A program made the position numbers and the translations under genes. The notes beneath the pieces are model-generated. The model searched no databases, was not told the origin of the DNA, and worked only from the letters and a program-made list of their open reading frames with translations. This document shows, piece after piece, positions 56,336-64,000 of a stretch of DNA of 64,000 nucleotides; within the stretch, counting starts at the first letter, position 1, and each line of letters opens with the position of its first letter. This DNA comes from CAZYSK01 sp964649415 (GTDB lineage: Bacteria; Chloroflexota; Anaerolineae; B4-G1), in contig CAZYSK010000026.1 of assembly GCA_964649415.1 (NCBI GenBank), positions 6,160-70,159 of the forward strand, in the 5' to 3' direction.

Positions 56336-57589
56336 TCACTCATCTCCATTGCACCGGCACATTTGAGAACTTGGCTTTCTCGAACCATCTGCTCCCATCG
56401 GCAACAATTCGCTACGGTCTATGCCCAATAGGGTGGCGAATTGCCTGAGCATCACCTCGAGGCCAAGGGCGTTTTCCAACGCTGCCTGACGAGCTTCTGC
56501 AATGCTGTTCCGCAGGGCAGTGTCTGTGACCAAGCGGCTCAGAGTTGTCAGGATGTCCGCGGTTTCCAGGGAATGACAGCATAGGCCCACTGGATAATCC
56601 TTGAAGAAAAGCGCTGGCGAAGAATCAGTTGGCCCGTGATAGAAGACGGGAATCCCAGCCGCGAGATAGGTCGATAGCTTGTTGGGGAAAGACGTCTTGA
56701 CAATGTACGAACGCTTGGGATCGAACCAGTAGGGCAGATAGCCAAAATCCACATCAGACAGCATTTCTAGCGTCTCTGCTTGAGAATGCCGCCCTGTACG
56801 TTCTACGAACGGCTCCATTTGAGCAAAGGTCCGCGGAAAGCGTCCGATGAACTTGATCGTTACTCTATGCCCCCCAATCACGCCATTCGCAGACCTGAGC
56901 GCGGCCAATAGGGTGTTCCATTCCTTCTTGGCATATAGACTTCCCGCAAAACCGATCACTAGACGGTCTGGCGGCAAAATTCGTGGCAGACGGTCCTGCC
57001 ATAGGCTATGATGCACCCCGTGTATCCAGGGTAAGCTATCTACGCCATACTTCTCAAGGAAGACATTGCGCATAGATTCGCAGCTGACGGAAAGCCGATG
57101 AGACCTGCGCAGGACCCTGGGGTAGCTTTCAAGCAGGATGCGCGTTGTCACCGGATCCAGATGGCGGTTCATCGCAAAATACTCTGGTGCATCCCACACC
57201 GTTGAAACGAATGGAATCTCAAGCGTCTGCATCAATTGATCTGTCAGGGCAATTATGAAACTGCTGTTCAAGACAGACCATATCAGATCAACTTGATTCG
57301 ATGTGACAAGATGTCTGATCTCTTCTGCCAGCCTCTCTACATACAGAAGGCGAAAGCGCCAATACAACAATGACGATGCAATCGGAAAGATTGATGTCAG
57401 CGTTCGACGAGTGATGGCTGGGATGCCACACCAGATCCCATCCCCTTGATGGGCGTTGTGCGGAACCAGTGAGAAACGGAGCAACCGCCTATCTGGATAG
57501 TGTCGCACTACCTGTCGTAAGAAGATGTTGCCTATGCCTGAACTGCCAGGATTTCCTTGCACCAGTAGAAGCACTCTTGGAACGGCCAT
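56336..57589 (-). CDS. Glycosyltransferase family 4 protein
   Basis: A 417-residue protein. ATG 57589 (MAVPRVLLLVQGNPGSSGIG) is chosen; the frame continues to 57661 without homology. GT4 features: VDLIWSVLNSSFIIALTDQL, FVSTVWDAPEYFAMNRHLDP, LVIGFAGSLYAKKEWNTLLA, and the distal VDFGYLPYWFDPKRSYIVKT followed by SFPNKLSTYLAAGIPVFYHG, the family's nucleotide-contacting Glu replaced by a polar region. It lies 46 bases upstream (transcript order) of the TPR gene. Confidence 0.85.
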   Translation of the reverse strand: MAVPRVLLLVQGNPGSSGIGNIFLRQVVRHYPDRRLLRFSLVPHNAHQGDGIWCGIPAITRRTLTSIFPIASSLLYWRFRLLYVERLAEEIRHLVTSNQVDLIWSVLNSSFIIALTDQLMQTLEIPFVSTVWDAPEYFAMNRHLDPVTTRILLESYPRVLRRSHRLSVSCESMRNVFLEKYGVDSLPWIHGVHHSLWQDRLPRILPPDRLVIGFAGSLYAKKEWNTLLAALRSANGVIGGHRVTIKFIGRFPRTFAQMEPFVERTGRHSQAETLEMLSDVDFGYLPYWFDPKRSYIVKTSFPNKLSTYLAAGIPVFYHGPTDSSPALFFKDYPVGLCCHSLETADILTTLSRLVTDTALRNSIAEARQAALENALGLEVMLRQFATLLGIDRSELLPMGADGSRKPSSQMCRCNGDE

Positions 57590-57709
57590 GTCGGGGTATT
57601 CAGGATGCACAAACCATAGGAAGCGGTTGGTTTGTAATGTCGTAGAAACGGTACAACTCAATCGTCTTCTTCTTCTCGTAGTCCGGGCAGACGCCTCGCA
57701 TGTCCCTAC

Positions 57710-59128
57710 TCAGTCCCCGGCCACATCACTGGAGGCATTGGTAACCTCTCGGATTCTTCCGACCTGATTTGCTTTGCCTGGCAAGACTGCATTTGACCGT
57801 TCGGCCTGTCGAATGGTGCGGTGAGTAAGATAGGGCAACGTCCAAGCTGTGAATAAGACTACCGATACGCATAGAGCGACGACTGCTCCAGTCTCTCCCC
57901 ATCGCTTGACAAGCAATGGCGTGAGGAACACAACCAGCAGACTGCGTGCTGCGTAGAGCAGCGAGGGTAACCTGATCTGCTTCAGTCCCACCAGAACCAT
58001 GTAATGTGAATACTCCCAGGTGTCTAGAACGAAGTAGATGCTTATAGTCGCCATTAGGGGTATGCTGGGTGCTATGCCAGGACCAAACCATACCGGCAGG
58101 ATTGCCTGCCCTAAGGTGCTCAGTATTGCACCGACTGCAAGCGCATACAGCATGGTGTAGGACAACAACTTGCGGTACGCCTTTCGCGCCCACGGGATCT
58201 CACCGCGTGCCAGACTATCCGCAATCGCAGGCCACAAGGGCAGTGCACACATAGTGACTATGCCGAAAGCCAGGACAAACACGTTCATTACAGCGGCAAA
58301 TGTAGCGGTGGACTGAACATCCAAGGCTCGCCCGATCAGAATGATGGGGAATTGGTGGTTCAGGTAGTTGCCCACAGTACCAGCGAGCACGAAAGTGATC
58401 CCAGTGCCCAACAGGGATCTGCATTCTTGCCACTCGAAGTCGCGTATTCCTGGCACAAGATAGGGTCGCCTACGCAAGAACCAGATAGTATTGATTCCTT
58501 GAGCCAAGATCAGGGGGCCATTCACGGCCAAGATCATACCGATCACGGAAGGCGCATAGCGCGAGACAGCGAAAACTGCTATGAGGCTGAAAAACCCACT
58601 AACTGCACCACGCAGGTTGACGAAGTAATTCTCCTGGTAGCCAGCCTGGGCTGCCTCAGCCACTGAGAAGACCGCTCTAAGCAGCACGAAAACGATCAGA
58701 ATCGAGAGGCCAGCCTGGATCGTCATGGCATCATCGGCGTAGTTCTCGCCAAAGAGAGCAGGAACCGGTACGAGGTTAAGCAACACGAGAAGGGTTGTCC
58801 CCAGTGTCAACGCCAACGCGAGGACAGGGATCAAGGCTGAGGCAAATAGCCGTACCTCCCTGGCGCGATCATGGCTCGCGGCTGCAGTCGCAGTTCTAAC
58901 CACGAGGCCTGGACCGATCCCGATATTGGCGACACCGAGCCACCCCATCGCGGCAGCCAGCATCGCGTAGAGTGCAAAACGTTCTGGAGTGAGCGATCGA
59001 ATGGCGATGGGCATCGCAAGCAACTGTACGGACAGGGTCGCGACTTTGGATGCGATCGAGGTGATCACAGCGTATTTGATCCTCTGGACGCGAAACTGGG
59101 CTGCGCTTGTTGTGATGATGGTCTTCAT
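57710..59128 (-). CDS. Polysaccharide flippase (Wzx-type, MOP superfamily)
   Basis: A 472-residue protein. ATG 59128 (MKTIITTSAAQFRVQRIKYA) is preferred; GTG 59176 is possible. Twelve to fourteen hydrophobic segments are present, with the first RIKYAVITSIASKVATLSVQ then MPIAIRSLTPERFALYAMLA as seen in Wzx and related MOP exporters. It would move the lipid-linked repeat across the membrane before polymerisation by the Wzy-like protein. It is the first gene of the distal transcript block and faces the 330-base gene-free stretch 59129-59458. Confidence 0.87.
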   Translation of the reverse strand: MKTIITTSAAQFRVQRIKYAVITSIASKVATLSVQLLAMPIAIRSLTPERFALYAMLAAAMGWLGVANIGIGPGLVVRTATAAASHDRAREVRLFASALIPVLALALTLGTTLLVLLNLVPVPALFGENYADDAMTIQAGLSILIVFVLLRAVFSVAEAAQAGYQENYFVNLRGAVSGFFSLIAVFAVSRYAPSVIGMILAVNGPLILAQGINTIWFLRRRPYLVPGIRDFEWQECRSLLGTGITFVLAGTVGNYLNHQFPIILIGRALDVQSTATFAAVMNVFVLAFGIVTMCALPLWPAIADSLARGEIPWARKAYRKLLSYTMLYALAVGAILSTLGQAILPVWFGPGIAPSIPLMATISIYFVLDTWEYSHYMVLVGLKQIRLPSLLYAARSLLVVFLTPLLVKRWGETGAVVALCVSVVLFTAWTLPYLTHRTIRQAERSNAVLPGKANQVGRIREVTNASSDVAGD

Positions 59129-59298
59129 GCTTTGAATCCGAAGGCAATCAGGGCTGATTTTCTTCTGCCTGCCCACTCGGTCGGGGTCAGGAGACTATGC
59201 AAGCTGGTTGCCCAGGCGAGCTGGCTGTGAAAACGCGTCACTTCGGCACCTCTCTCTGCCGGATTCCTGTCGCCACCATAACCATCGTATTTTGCCGC

Positions 59299-59328
59299 AT
59301 TCCGACAGCTTTCGCCAGAAAGCGGAAT
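59299..59328. other. Gene-free stretch 59129-59458 with one hairpin
   Basis: Between the flippase start and the kinase stop there is no supported gene. The only structure seen is an imperfect hairpin (59299-59328: ATTCC...GCTTTC-GCCA-GAAAGC-GGAAT with a 4-base bulge), which may end kinase transcription. No convincing promoter for the minus-strand glycan cluster was found here. Confidence 0.4.
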
Positions 59329-59458
59329 CACGTGAGCTGGTCGCTCGAAGTGGCTGCAGGCTACCTGGCTGCGGGGTTCTCTACAGTTTGAGGAGGAGTG
59401 CTCTTGGAGTGCCTGATGGCTGTCAACCGTGGGAGCTACATCGCTCCGTTGTCATCAA

Positions 59459-62400
59459 TCACCTGGTCGCGCTGGCATCCACCCCGTGCAACGCCGCAGC
59501 CTCGACTGCGGTGAGTACACGGTCGAAGACCGCGTGTTCACCAAAAGCATACCCGCCCCATGTCGAAGAACCCAGTGAGTACTTCCCCAATGTCCAGTCG
59601 GTCAAGACAGATGCGGAGTATGAGCCGCTGCCACTGCCCACTGATTCTCCGTCGATGTATAGCTTGTATGAATCCGCCGAATAATCAAGTGTTGCTACTA
59701 TGTCAAGCCAATCACCAGCAGAGAATGTCTGCGGTGAAGACGAAACAACAGTAGCTGTGGATGGGCCAAAAACGTAGAATTTGTCATCTCCAGTGTTGTA
59801 AGCCAAGGTCAGGCGGCCTGTATCGCCATCCTGTCTCGCGTCAAGGATATGAGACACAGCTACGGGCCAGTTCTCATCATCTGAGCCGTGGGGCATTTGC
59901 ACCACCACACGGAAGCTCAACGTGTCATTGCCACTGAGCAGATCGACGTACTCGTCAAGATTGATCTCGGTGGCTTCTCTTGTACTCGTACTGGCGTGCG
60001 CCTGGGCGGCCCAAGAATACCCTTTGCCGAGAGAGCCATCGACATACGATGTGGCATGGGACTTGGCCTCCAATTGCACCCCGTCGAACAAAAGCGCGAA
60101 TCCAGAAACGTCCTCGGCGACGACAATTGCCACATCCAGCCTGGTATCAGAGGGGTCCGTCGTTTTCAAGACCAACATCCGCTGCCATTCGTCGGTGACT
60201 GTGAAGGATCCCGTTGTCTCACCTGAGGAATCGCCCTTCAAAGCCAGCAGCACAGATTTGCCACTACCTCCTGCCCCATCTTTGATATACGACGAAAACG
60301 CGTAGGTTGTCCCTGCGGTGACAGGAATACCTCCATACCGCGCACGAGAGAACGCGTAGTTTGTTGCTCCAACCAACTTCCCACAGGCGGAACCGAAGAT
60401 CGCTTCAGACTCTGACTGACTGATTGTCGCATCTCCGTAAGGTGAGGCCCACCCTACGATCCCTGCTTCGAGTGATGGATTTGGGATCAGGTTGTTTGTT
60501 CCCTCCTCTACCACCAGGGCCTGAGGCCCTTCCCGTGGCCCGTCTACCAGATGCACGGCCCCTTCAATCCTGGCCCTTTGTCCCGTCCTCGCGACGGCGT
60601 AGGTCTCCTCTCCCTCCGTCACTACGTTGGAGAAGTCCAGGTCAAGCATCGCCTGCTGCATCACCTGCTGGGCGAGTTTCGGATAGGCCTGCTCCAGGTT
60701 AGCCTGGGCCTCACCGGCCCAGATAGCCTGCCCCTCGGGATCCAGCTGCTGAGCTTGTTGATAGGATCCGATCGCATGCTCGTAGTCCTGGAGCGCGAAG
60801 TAGCTGCCGCCCAGCGCGTAGTATACGTCCGCCAGTTCTTCCCCCGGCTGGCCGGCTCCCAGCTCGACAGCTGAGTTTAGGTGTTCGAGCGCTTGCTGGG
60901 GTTGGCCTAGGGCATAGAGCGAGACGCCCAGCGCGCGCTGCAGCGGGAAGTCCTCTGGGTTCTGATCTACCGCACGCGGGAGCCGTTCAGCGGCCTTGTC
61001 GTACTGGGCCATCCCGAAGTAGGCCAGGCCCAGGCGCGCGTCAAACTCGGGGGCTGTGGTTCCCAATTCCTCGGCCCGCTCGTACTCAGCCACTGCCTGC
61101 TCGATCTCGCCCAGATTGTAGCGGGCGTTGCCCAGCGCCAGGAATGCCTCCCCGTTGTCCGGCTCTGCCTGGGCCCACTTCTCGTACCAGTTGGCCGCCT
61201 CTCCCCAGTCCCCCTTGTCCTCGTATGCCTGGCCCAGGCCTCGCAGCGCCTGGACCTCGCCTGGCTTGGCCTCCCATATCGACTCGTAGGCGGCGATGGC
61301 GGCATTGAACTGCTCGTCCTGCGCCAGCTTCTCCGCGGCCTCCAGTTGCCCGTCGAGCGCCTCCTCGTTGTCTGGGGCGTTGTCCAGCACCAGGCTGAAC
61401 TTGTCGGCCGCCTCGGCGTAATCGCCGTCGTCGAGCGCCGTTTGCGCGCTCCTCAGGTCCAACATGGCCTGGACGGTCTCCAGTGGATTGTCCATGTCCA
61501 ACAGCAATACGCCAATCACCGCCCCCACGATCAGGACGGCGCCGATGGCCGCGGCCGTGATCCCAAGCACCAGGGGCCAGCGCCTGCGGCGGGCCGGCGC
61601 GGGCGGCTGGGCGGGCATCGGCGGCGGCGTGGGCGTCCAGGGCTCTGGCGTGGGTGTCCATGACGGCTGCGCCGGCTGCGTGACCGGTGCCGCTCCCGCC
61701 CCTGCGGGCGTCTCGCCCATCGGCACCGTGCGCTCGGGCATCACGCCCGGCGTCTCGCCTATGCGTGCTGTGCGCTCTGGTCCCGCGACGACTGTCTGTC
61801 CGCGCATCCCGGCCGGCCACACACCTGACACGGCCTGGGCCAGGTCACGGGCAAACTCGCCCGCGCTGCCATAGCGGTTCTGGCGCTCCTTGGCCAACAG
61901 CTTGTCGACCACGGCCTCCACCGCGGGCGGCAGAGCGAGGCCCGCCACGTCGCGCAGCGGCGGCGGCGGGTTGTTGACCTGGGCATAGAGCACCGCGTGG
62001 GTGGTCGTGCCATCGAAGGGCACTTTTCCGGCCAGCATCTCGTAGCACACGATGCCCAGCGCGTAGAGATCGGCGCGGTGGTCCAGCGGCTCATCACGAA
62101 TCTGCTCCGGGCTCATGTACTCGGGCGTGCCGAACACGGTGCCCGCGCGAGTGAGTGCAGACGTCACCCCGCTGCCGCTGAGGGCCTTGACGATGCCGAA
62201 GTCGGTCAGCACGGCTCGGCCCGATGCCTCGATCAGGATGTTGGCGGGCTTGATGTCGCGGTGGATGAAGCCCCGTTGATGGGCGTAGTCCAGCGCCGCG
62301 CCAATCTGAGAGAGGATGTCCACCACTTGCTCGGGCGTGAACCTCTGGCCAGCACGGATACGCTGCTCGAGCGAGGCCCCCTCGATGAATTCCATGGCGA

Positions 62401-62659
62401 TGTAGTGATAGCCACTCTCGCTGCCCACGTCGTGGATGATGACGATGTTGCTCTGTTTGAGATTGGCCGCCGATACGGCCTCCTGGTGGAAGCGCTGGAC
62501 GAACTCGGCGTCGCCCGCAAGATGGGGGGCCAGCACTTTGAGCGCCACGTAGCGGCGCAGCGAGGGCTGCCAGGCCTTGTAGACGCTGGCCATGCCGCCC
62601 TCGCCGATCAGTTCGACGATTTGATATTGTCCGAGGGTGGTGCCTAGCAGATCGGTCAT
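59459..62659 (-). CDS. Transmembrane Ser/Thr protein kinase with extracellular TPR repeats and jelly-roll/LamG domains
   Basis: A 1066-residue protein. ATG 62659 follows GGAGACC. Residues 10-275 are a Hanks-type kinase: IGEGGMASVYKAWQPSLRRY, the Lys in VALKVLAPHL, HRDIKPANILIEASGRAVLT, DFGIVKALSG and GTPEYMSPEQIRDEPLDHRA. A Pro/Thr linker precedes one transmembrane helix (LVLGITAAAIGAVLIVGAVI, about residue 370). Roughly residues 400-700 are TPR repeats (GDWGEAANWYEKWAQAEPDN and others). Residues 745-900 resemble a carbohydrate-binding jelly roll (NLIPNPSLEAGIVGWASPYG) and 905-1060 a LamG domain. The outside part could sense glycans or cell-wall material. Two bases separate it from the toxin gene upstream. 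Confidence 0.88.
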   Translation of the reverse strand: MTDLLGTTLGQYQIVELIGEGGMASVYKAWQPSLRRYVALKVLAPHLAGDAEFVQRFHQEAVSAANLKQSNIVIIHDVGSESGYHYIAMEFIEGASLEQRIRAGQRFTPEQVVDILSQIGAALDYAHQRGFIHRDIKPANILIEASGRAVLTDFGIVKALSGSGVTSALTRAGTVFGTPEYMSPEQIRDEPLDHRADLYALGIVCYEMLAGKVPFDGTTTHAVLYAQVNNPPPPLRDVAGLALPPAVEAVVDKLLAKERQNRYGSAGEFARDLAQAVSGVWPAGMRGQTVVAGPERTARIGETPGVMPERTVPMGETPAGAGAAPVTQPAQPSWTPTPEPWTPTPPPMPAQPPAPARRRRWPLVLGITAAAIGAVLIVGAVIGVLLLDMDNPLETVQAMLDLRSAQTALDDGDYAEAADKFSLVLDNAPDNEEALDGQLEAAEKLAQDEQFNAAIAAYESIWEAKPGEVQALRGLGQAYEDKGDWGEAANWYEKWAQAEPDNGEAFLALGNARYNLGEIEQAVAEYERAEELGTTAPEFDARLGLAYFGMAQYDKAAERLPRAVDQNPEDFPLQRALGVSLYALGQPQQALEHLNSAVELGAGQPGEELADVYYALGGSYFALQDYEHAIGSYQQAQQLDPEGQAIWAGEAQANLEQAYPKLAQQVMQQAMLDLDFSNVVTEGEETYAVARTGQRARIEGAVHLVDGPREGPQALVVEEGTNNLIPNPSLEAGIVGWASPYGDATISQSESEAIFGSACGKLVGATNYAFSRARYGGIPVTAGTTYAFSSYIKDGAGGSGKSVLLALKGDSSGETTGSFTVTDEWQRMLVLKTTDPSDTRLDVAIVVAEDVSGFALLFDGVQLEAKSHATSYVDGSLGKGYSWAAQAHASTSTREATEINLDEYVDLLSGNDTLSFRVVVQMPHGSDDENWPVAVSHILDARQDGDTGRLTLAYNTGDDKFYVFGPSTATVVSSSPQTFSAGDWLDIVATLDYSADSYKLYIDGESVGSGSGSYSASVLTDWTLGKYSLGSSTWGGYAFGEHAVFDRVLTAVEAAALHGVDASATR

Positions 62660-62661
62660 TG

Positions 62662-63057
62662 TTAGGTCTCCTGCGGCATTCCTTTCAGAAACGCTCCAAC
62701 TGCCTGAAGGACAGTCTCAATATCTTGCACCGGCTCCCCTGTTAGGGATGAGCTATGGACACGTCCCTCAACATCGTGATGATGATGAGGAAAGGTCTCC
62801 AGATGGGGGAACTCCTCTTTGTTGTCCCAGCGTAGAAGCGGCGCATCGAAGAAGAGTTGATAGGCGTAGTCCACGTGCCCTCGATTGTAGTATATGCGCA
62901 CCTGGAGCCAATGCTCATCTTCAAGCAGCGCCCGGATCTTGAAGAAGAACTGGTTGGGCGAGAATGCCTTGGTTTCCATCACGTTCACTTCTCGGCATAT
63001 TGGGTCTGCCTGAAGAACAGCTACCAGTCTGCCGAGCAGGGTAGGGAGCGATGTCAA
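62662..63057 (-). CDS. TumE-family (DUF6516) toxin-like protein
   Basis: A 131-residue protein from TTG 63057, 8 bases after AGGAGG. The start overlaps the stop of the upstream partner (TTGA), the layout of type II pairs. Conserved stretches: FFFKIRALLEDEHWLQVRIY, HVDYAYQLFFDAPLLRWDN and FPHLETFPHHHHDVEGRV, the Asp-Asn and His-rich motif of the TumE/DUF6516 family. Characterised relatives are toxins of toxin-antitoxin systems. The kinase ATG follows 2 bases after this stop, so toxin, partner and kinase are probably one transcript. Confidence 0.7.
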   Translation of the reverse strand: MTSLPTLLGRLVAVLQADPICREVNVMETKAFSPNQFFFKIRALLEDEHWLQVRIYYNRGHVDYAYQLFFDAPLLRWDNKEEFPHLETFPHHHHDVEGRVHSSSLTGEPVQDIETVLQAVGAFLKGMPQET

Positions 63058-63401
63058 CCGACGACCTCCTGACGGATTCCCAACCAGCTTTCCAGCATCT
63101 CTCGGGCGGCTTTCCAATCCAGCCAATCATCTTCTTCCTGCATCACGGCCCGACCCAGCACTTGCCGTTGTTCAGGTGGAAGGTCGGCTTGGTCCAGCAA
63201 GACTGACCGCTCATGTAGATACTGAGCAAACTGTTCGAAGCGCATGCCGTACTTGTGCTCAAAAGCGGTCAGTTCCTGCTGCAGGATGCTGATCTGCTGT
63301 AGAATGAACTCCCGCACCAGGGATCGAATAGCCTCCTCTTCCGTGGGAAAGATCTTCCTCTGGACCAGAGGCTTCACCATCGTGCTCACAGCAGTACTCA
63401 T
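63054..63401 (-). CDS. Putative antitoxin partner of the TumE-like protein
   Basis: A 115-residue mostly helical protein. ATG 63401 is 6 bases after GGAGGT. MVKPLVQRKIFPTEEEAIRS, LVREFILQQISILQQELTAF and EHKYGMRFEQFAQYLHERSV suggest an N-terminal DNA-binding-like segment and a coiled region. Small proteins with this pattern (a basic N-terminus, LVREF...ISILQQEL...FEHKYGM) often precede DUF6516 genes. The stop overlaps the toxin start. Weak extended -10 (TGCTATCCT, 63526-63518, minus strand) lies about 120 bases upstream. Confidence 0.6.
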   Translation of the reverse strand: MSTAVSTMVKPLVQRKIFPTEEEAIRSLVREFILQQISILQQELTAFEHKYGMRFEQFAQYLHERSVLLDQADLPPEQRQVLGRAVMQEEDDWLDWKAAREMLESWLGIRQEVVG

Positions 63402-63587
63402 TTCAGACCTCCACACCTGTGGCTACCACAAGCGCGCCTTATGAATGGCAGGCTACGCGACGTATCACAGCCCAGACCAGGCAAGCCGAGTCTTCTTTCG
63501 ACGATATCTCGGGTTGCAGGATAGCACACCCGGTCAGGTCAGGCATCGGCAAGTTGAGAAGCAGGAGGCCGGCGGGCACGGTAGCCG

Positions 63588-63944
63588 TCACGTTAACGCT
63601 ATCCCTTCCTCCATGGCTCGTTGCACAAAATGGTTGTCTTCAGCCAGCATGCGATCAATTTCGTCCCGGGTGTAGGGAAACACATCCACTCCCAGCGGCA
63701 ATCCCACCGGAAGGTAGCAGGGGATGCGCTCCATGAATGGCCGGCTGGCCGAGGACAGGATCACCAGCAAGTCCGCATCACTCCCGGGCACGGCCTGTCC
63801 TCGTGCCAGAGAACCGAACAACAGCACCGCTTCAATCTCCGGATGCCGCGCTTTCATCTGGCGCGCGGCGATTCTGAGTTGCTCCGTCACCGCCTGCGAG
63901 TCCAACCAGAATACCCTCACAGAATTGGACGATGGCTTGAGCAT
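63588..63944 (-). CDS. Minimal nucleotidyltransferase (MNT) domain protein
   Basis: A 118-residue protein. ATG 63944 (MLKPSSNSVRVFWLDSQAV) follows GAGGAG; TTG 63950 is an in-frame alternative. The nucleotidyltransferase signature AVLLFGSLARGQAVPGSDAD (about residues 41-60; GS...D-x-D) is intact, followed by LLVILSSASRPFMERIP and a third acidic strand GVDVFPYTRDEID. MNT proteins act as antitoxins of HEPN toxins, adding AMP to the HEPN partner. The adjacent frame upstream encodes the end of a HEPN-like protein. Confidence 0.82.
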   Translation of the reverse strand: MLKPSSNSVRVFWLDSQAVTEQLRIAARQMKARHPEIEAVLLFGSLARGQAVPGSDADLLVILSSASRPFMERIPCYLPVGLPLGVDVFPYTRDEIDRMLAEDNHFVQRAMEEGIALT

Positions 63945-64000
63945 GTTCAATGCTCCTCTCCGCTTCGGCGCGGGTGTAGTAATCCATCGGCGCGCCTTGC
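63832..64000 (-). CDS. HEPN-domain toxin-like protein, C-terminal part (cut by window end)
   Basis: Frame open at the window edge; 55 residues are visible: GAPMDYYTRAEAERSIEHAQ, AIVQFCEGILVGLAGGDGAT and stop at 63834. The YYTRAEAERSIEHAQAIVQF helix is the usual C-terminal helix of HEPN proteins that pair with MNT nucleotidyltransferases. Its tail overlaps the MNT gene by 113 bases, more than the usual few, which may mean an extended or mutated stop. The first part and the R-x4-6-H active site lie outside the window. Confidence 0.6.
   Translation of the reverse strand, partial: QGAPMDYYTRAEAERSIEHAQAIVQFCEGILVGLAGGDGATQNRRAPDESAASGD

Noticed and set aside
1..64000. tRNA, rRNA or insertion-sequence genes
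   Set aside because: No T-loop-like GGTTCGAATCC segments in tRNA context, rRNA-like stretches, transposase motifs or paired terminal repeats were seen on reading; a dedicated scan could still find a divergent one.

Overview
The window looks like chromosomal DNA of an anaerobic, high-GC bacterium, most likely Chloroflexota (Anaerolineae-like) and possibly a metagenome bin. This is inference from gene content: WYL regulators, SpoVS in a non-sporulation context, a pyruvate:ferredoxin oxidoreductase operon, EACC1/caspase-type conflict proteins, Ser/Thr kinases fused to TPR repeats, and many GTG/TTG starts behind strong Shine-Dalgarno sequences. No rRNA, tRNA, CRISPR array, insertion sequence or prophage was recognised.

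Layout. 1-5.1 kb: a co-directional operon (nitroreductase end, VOC protein, two DUF3795 paralogues, GNAT-YoaP, a Cys-rich membrane protein, an alpha/alpha-toroid-like protein, an aldo/keto reductase with an Fe-S tail) closed by a 14-bp terminator hairpin, facing a WYL regulator. 6.2-12 kb: an eroding sugar-use locus. An intact promoter and LacI-like operator lead into a transketolase/SAF-oxidoreductase chimera, followed by DUF4432, a sugar-binding lipoprotein, a frameshifted VCBS fragment, 32-bp hairpin repeats and an MFS transporter. 12-17 kb: gpmA, then rdgB with four LiaF/DUF5668-like membrane genes on the minus strand. 17-26.4 kb: DUF177-rpoD, metG, a three-gene citrate-cleavage-like module (a SucC-like protein with a ferredoxin tail, a SucD-like protein, a citryl-CoA-lyase-like protein), a nitroreductase and a UbiD decarboxylase. 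26.4-29 kb: spoVS, a PHP phosphatase, and an EACC1-EAD gene followed by a gutted caspase-FGE effector gene. 29-36.4 kb: holB, a cNMP/bPH membrane protein, def, and an ECF vitamin-type transporter (fused double ATPase, S, T). 36.4-40.7 kb: porGDAB and a nitrilase-family amidase. 40.7-41.1 kb: a toxin-antitoxin pair whose RelE-like toxin has lost its middle.

41.3-59.1 kb is a minus-strand surface-glycan cluster. A PglF/E/D/C-like set (predicted to make and load diacetyl-bacillosamine) is followed by a UDP-L-QuiNAc or L-FucNAc pathway (4,6-dehydratase/5-epimerase, RmlD-like reductase, 2-epimerase). Then come an NDP-sugar epimerase, four glycosyltransferases, a TPR protein, a Wzy-like polymerase and a Wzx-like flippase. 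The distal part (about 51-59 kb) looks visibly less GC-rich. 59.4-64 kb holds a large Ser/Thr kinase-TPR-jelly-roll/LamG protein directly behind a TumE-type toxin-antitoxin pair, then an MNT nucleotidyltransferase and the end of a HEPN gene at the window edge.

A recurring theme is decay by internal deletion in which both gene ends survive (caspase-FGE, RelE), or two unrelated gene ends are fused (transketolase/SAF). The leading candidates for follow-up are the ferredoxin-tailed citrate-cleavage module and the EACC1-EAD/caspase-FGE remnant.
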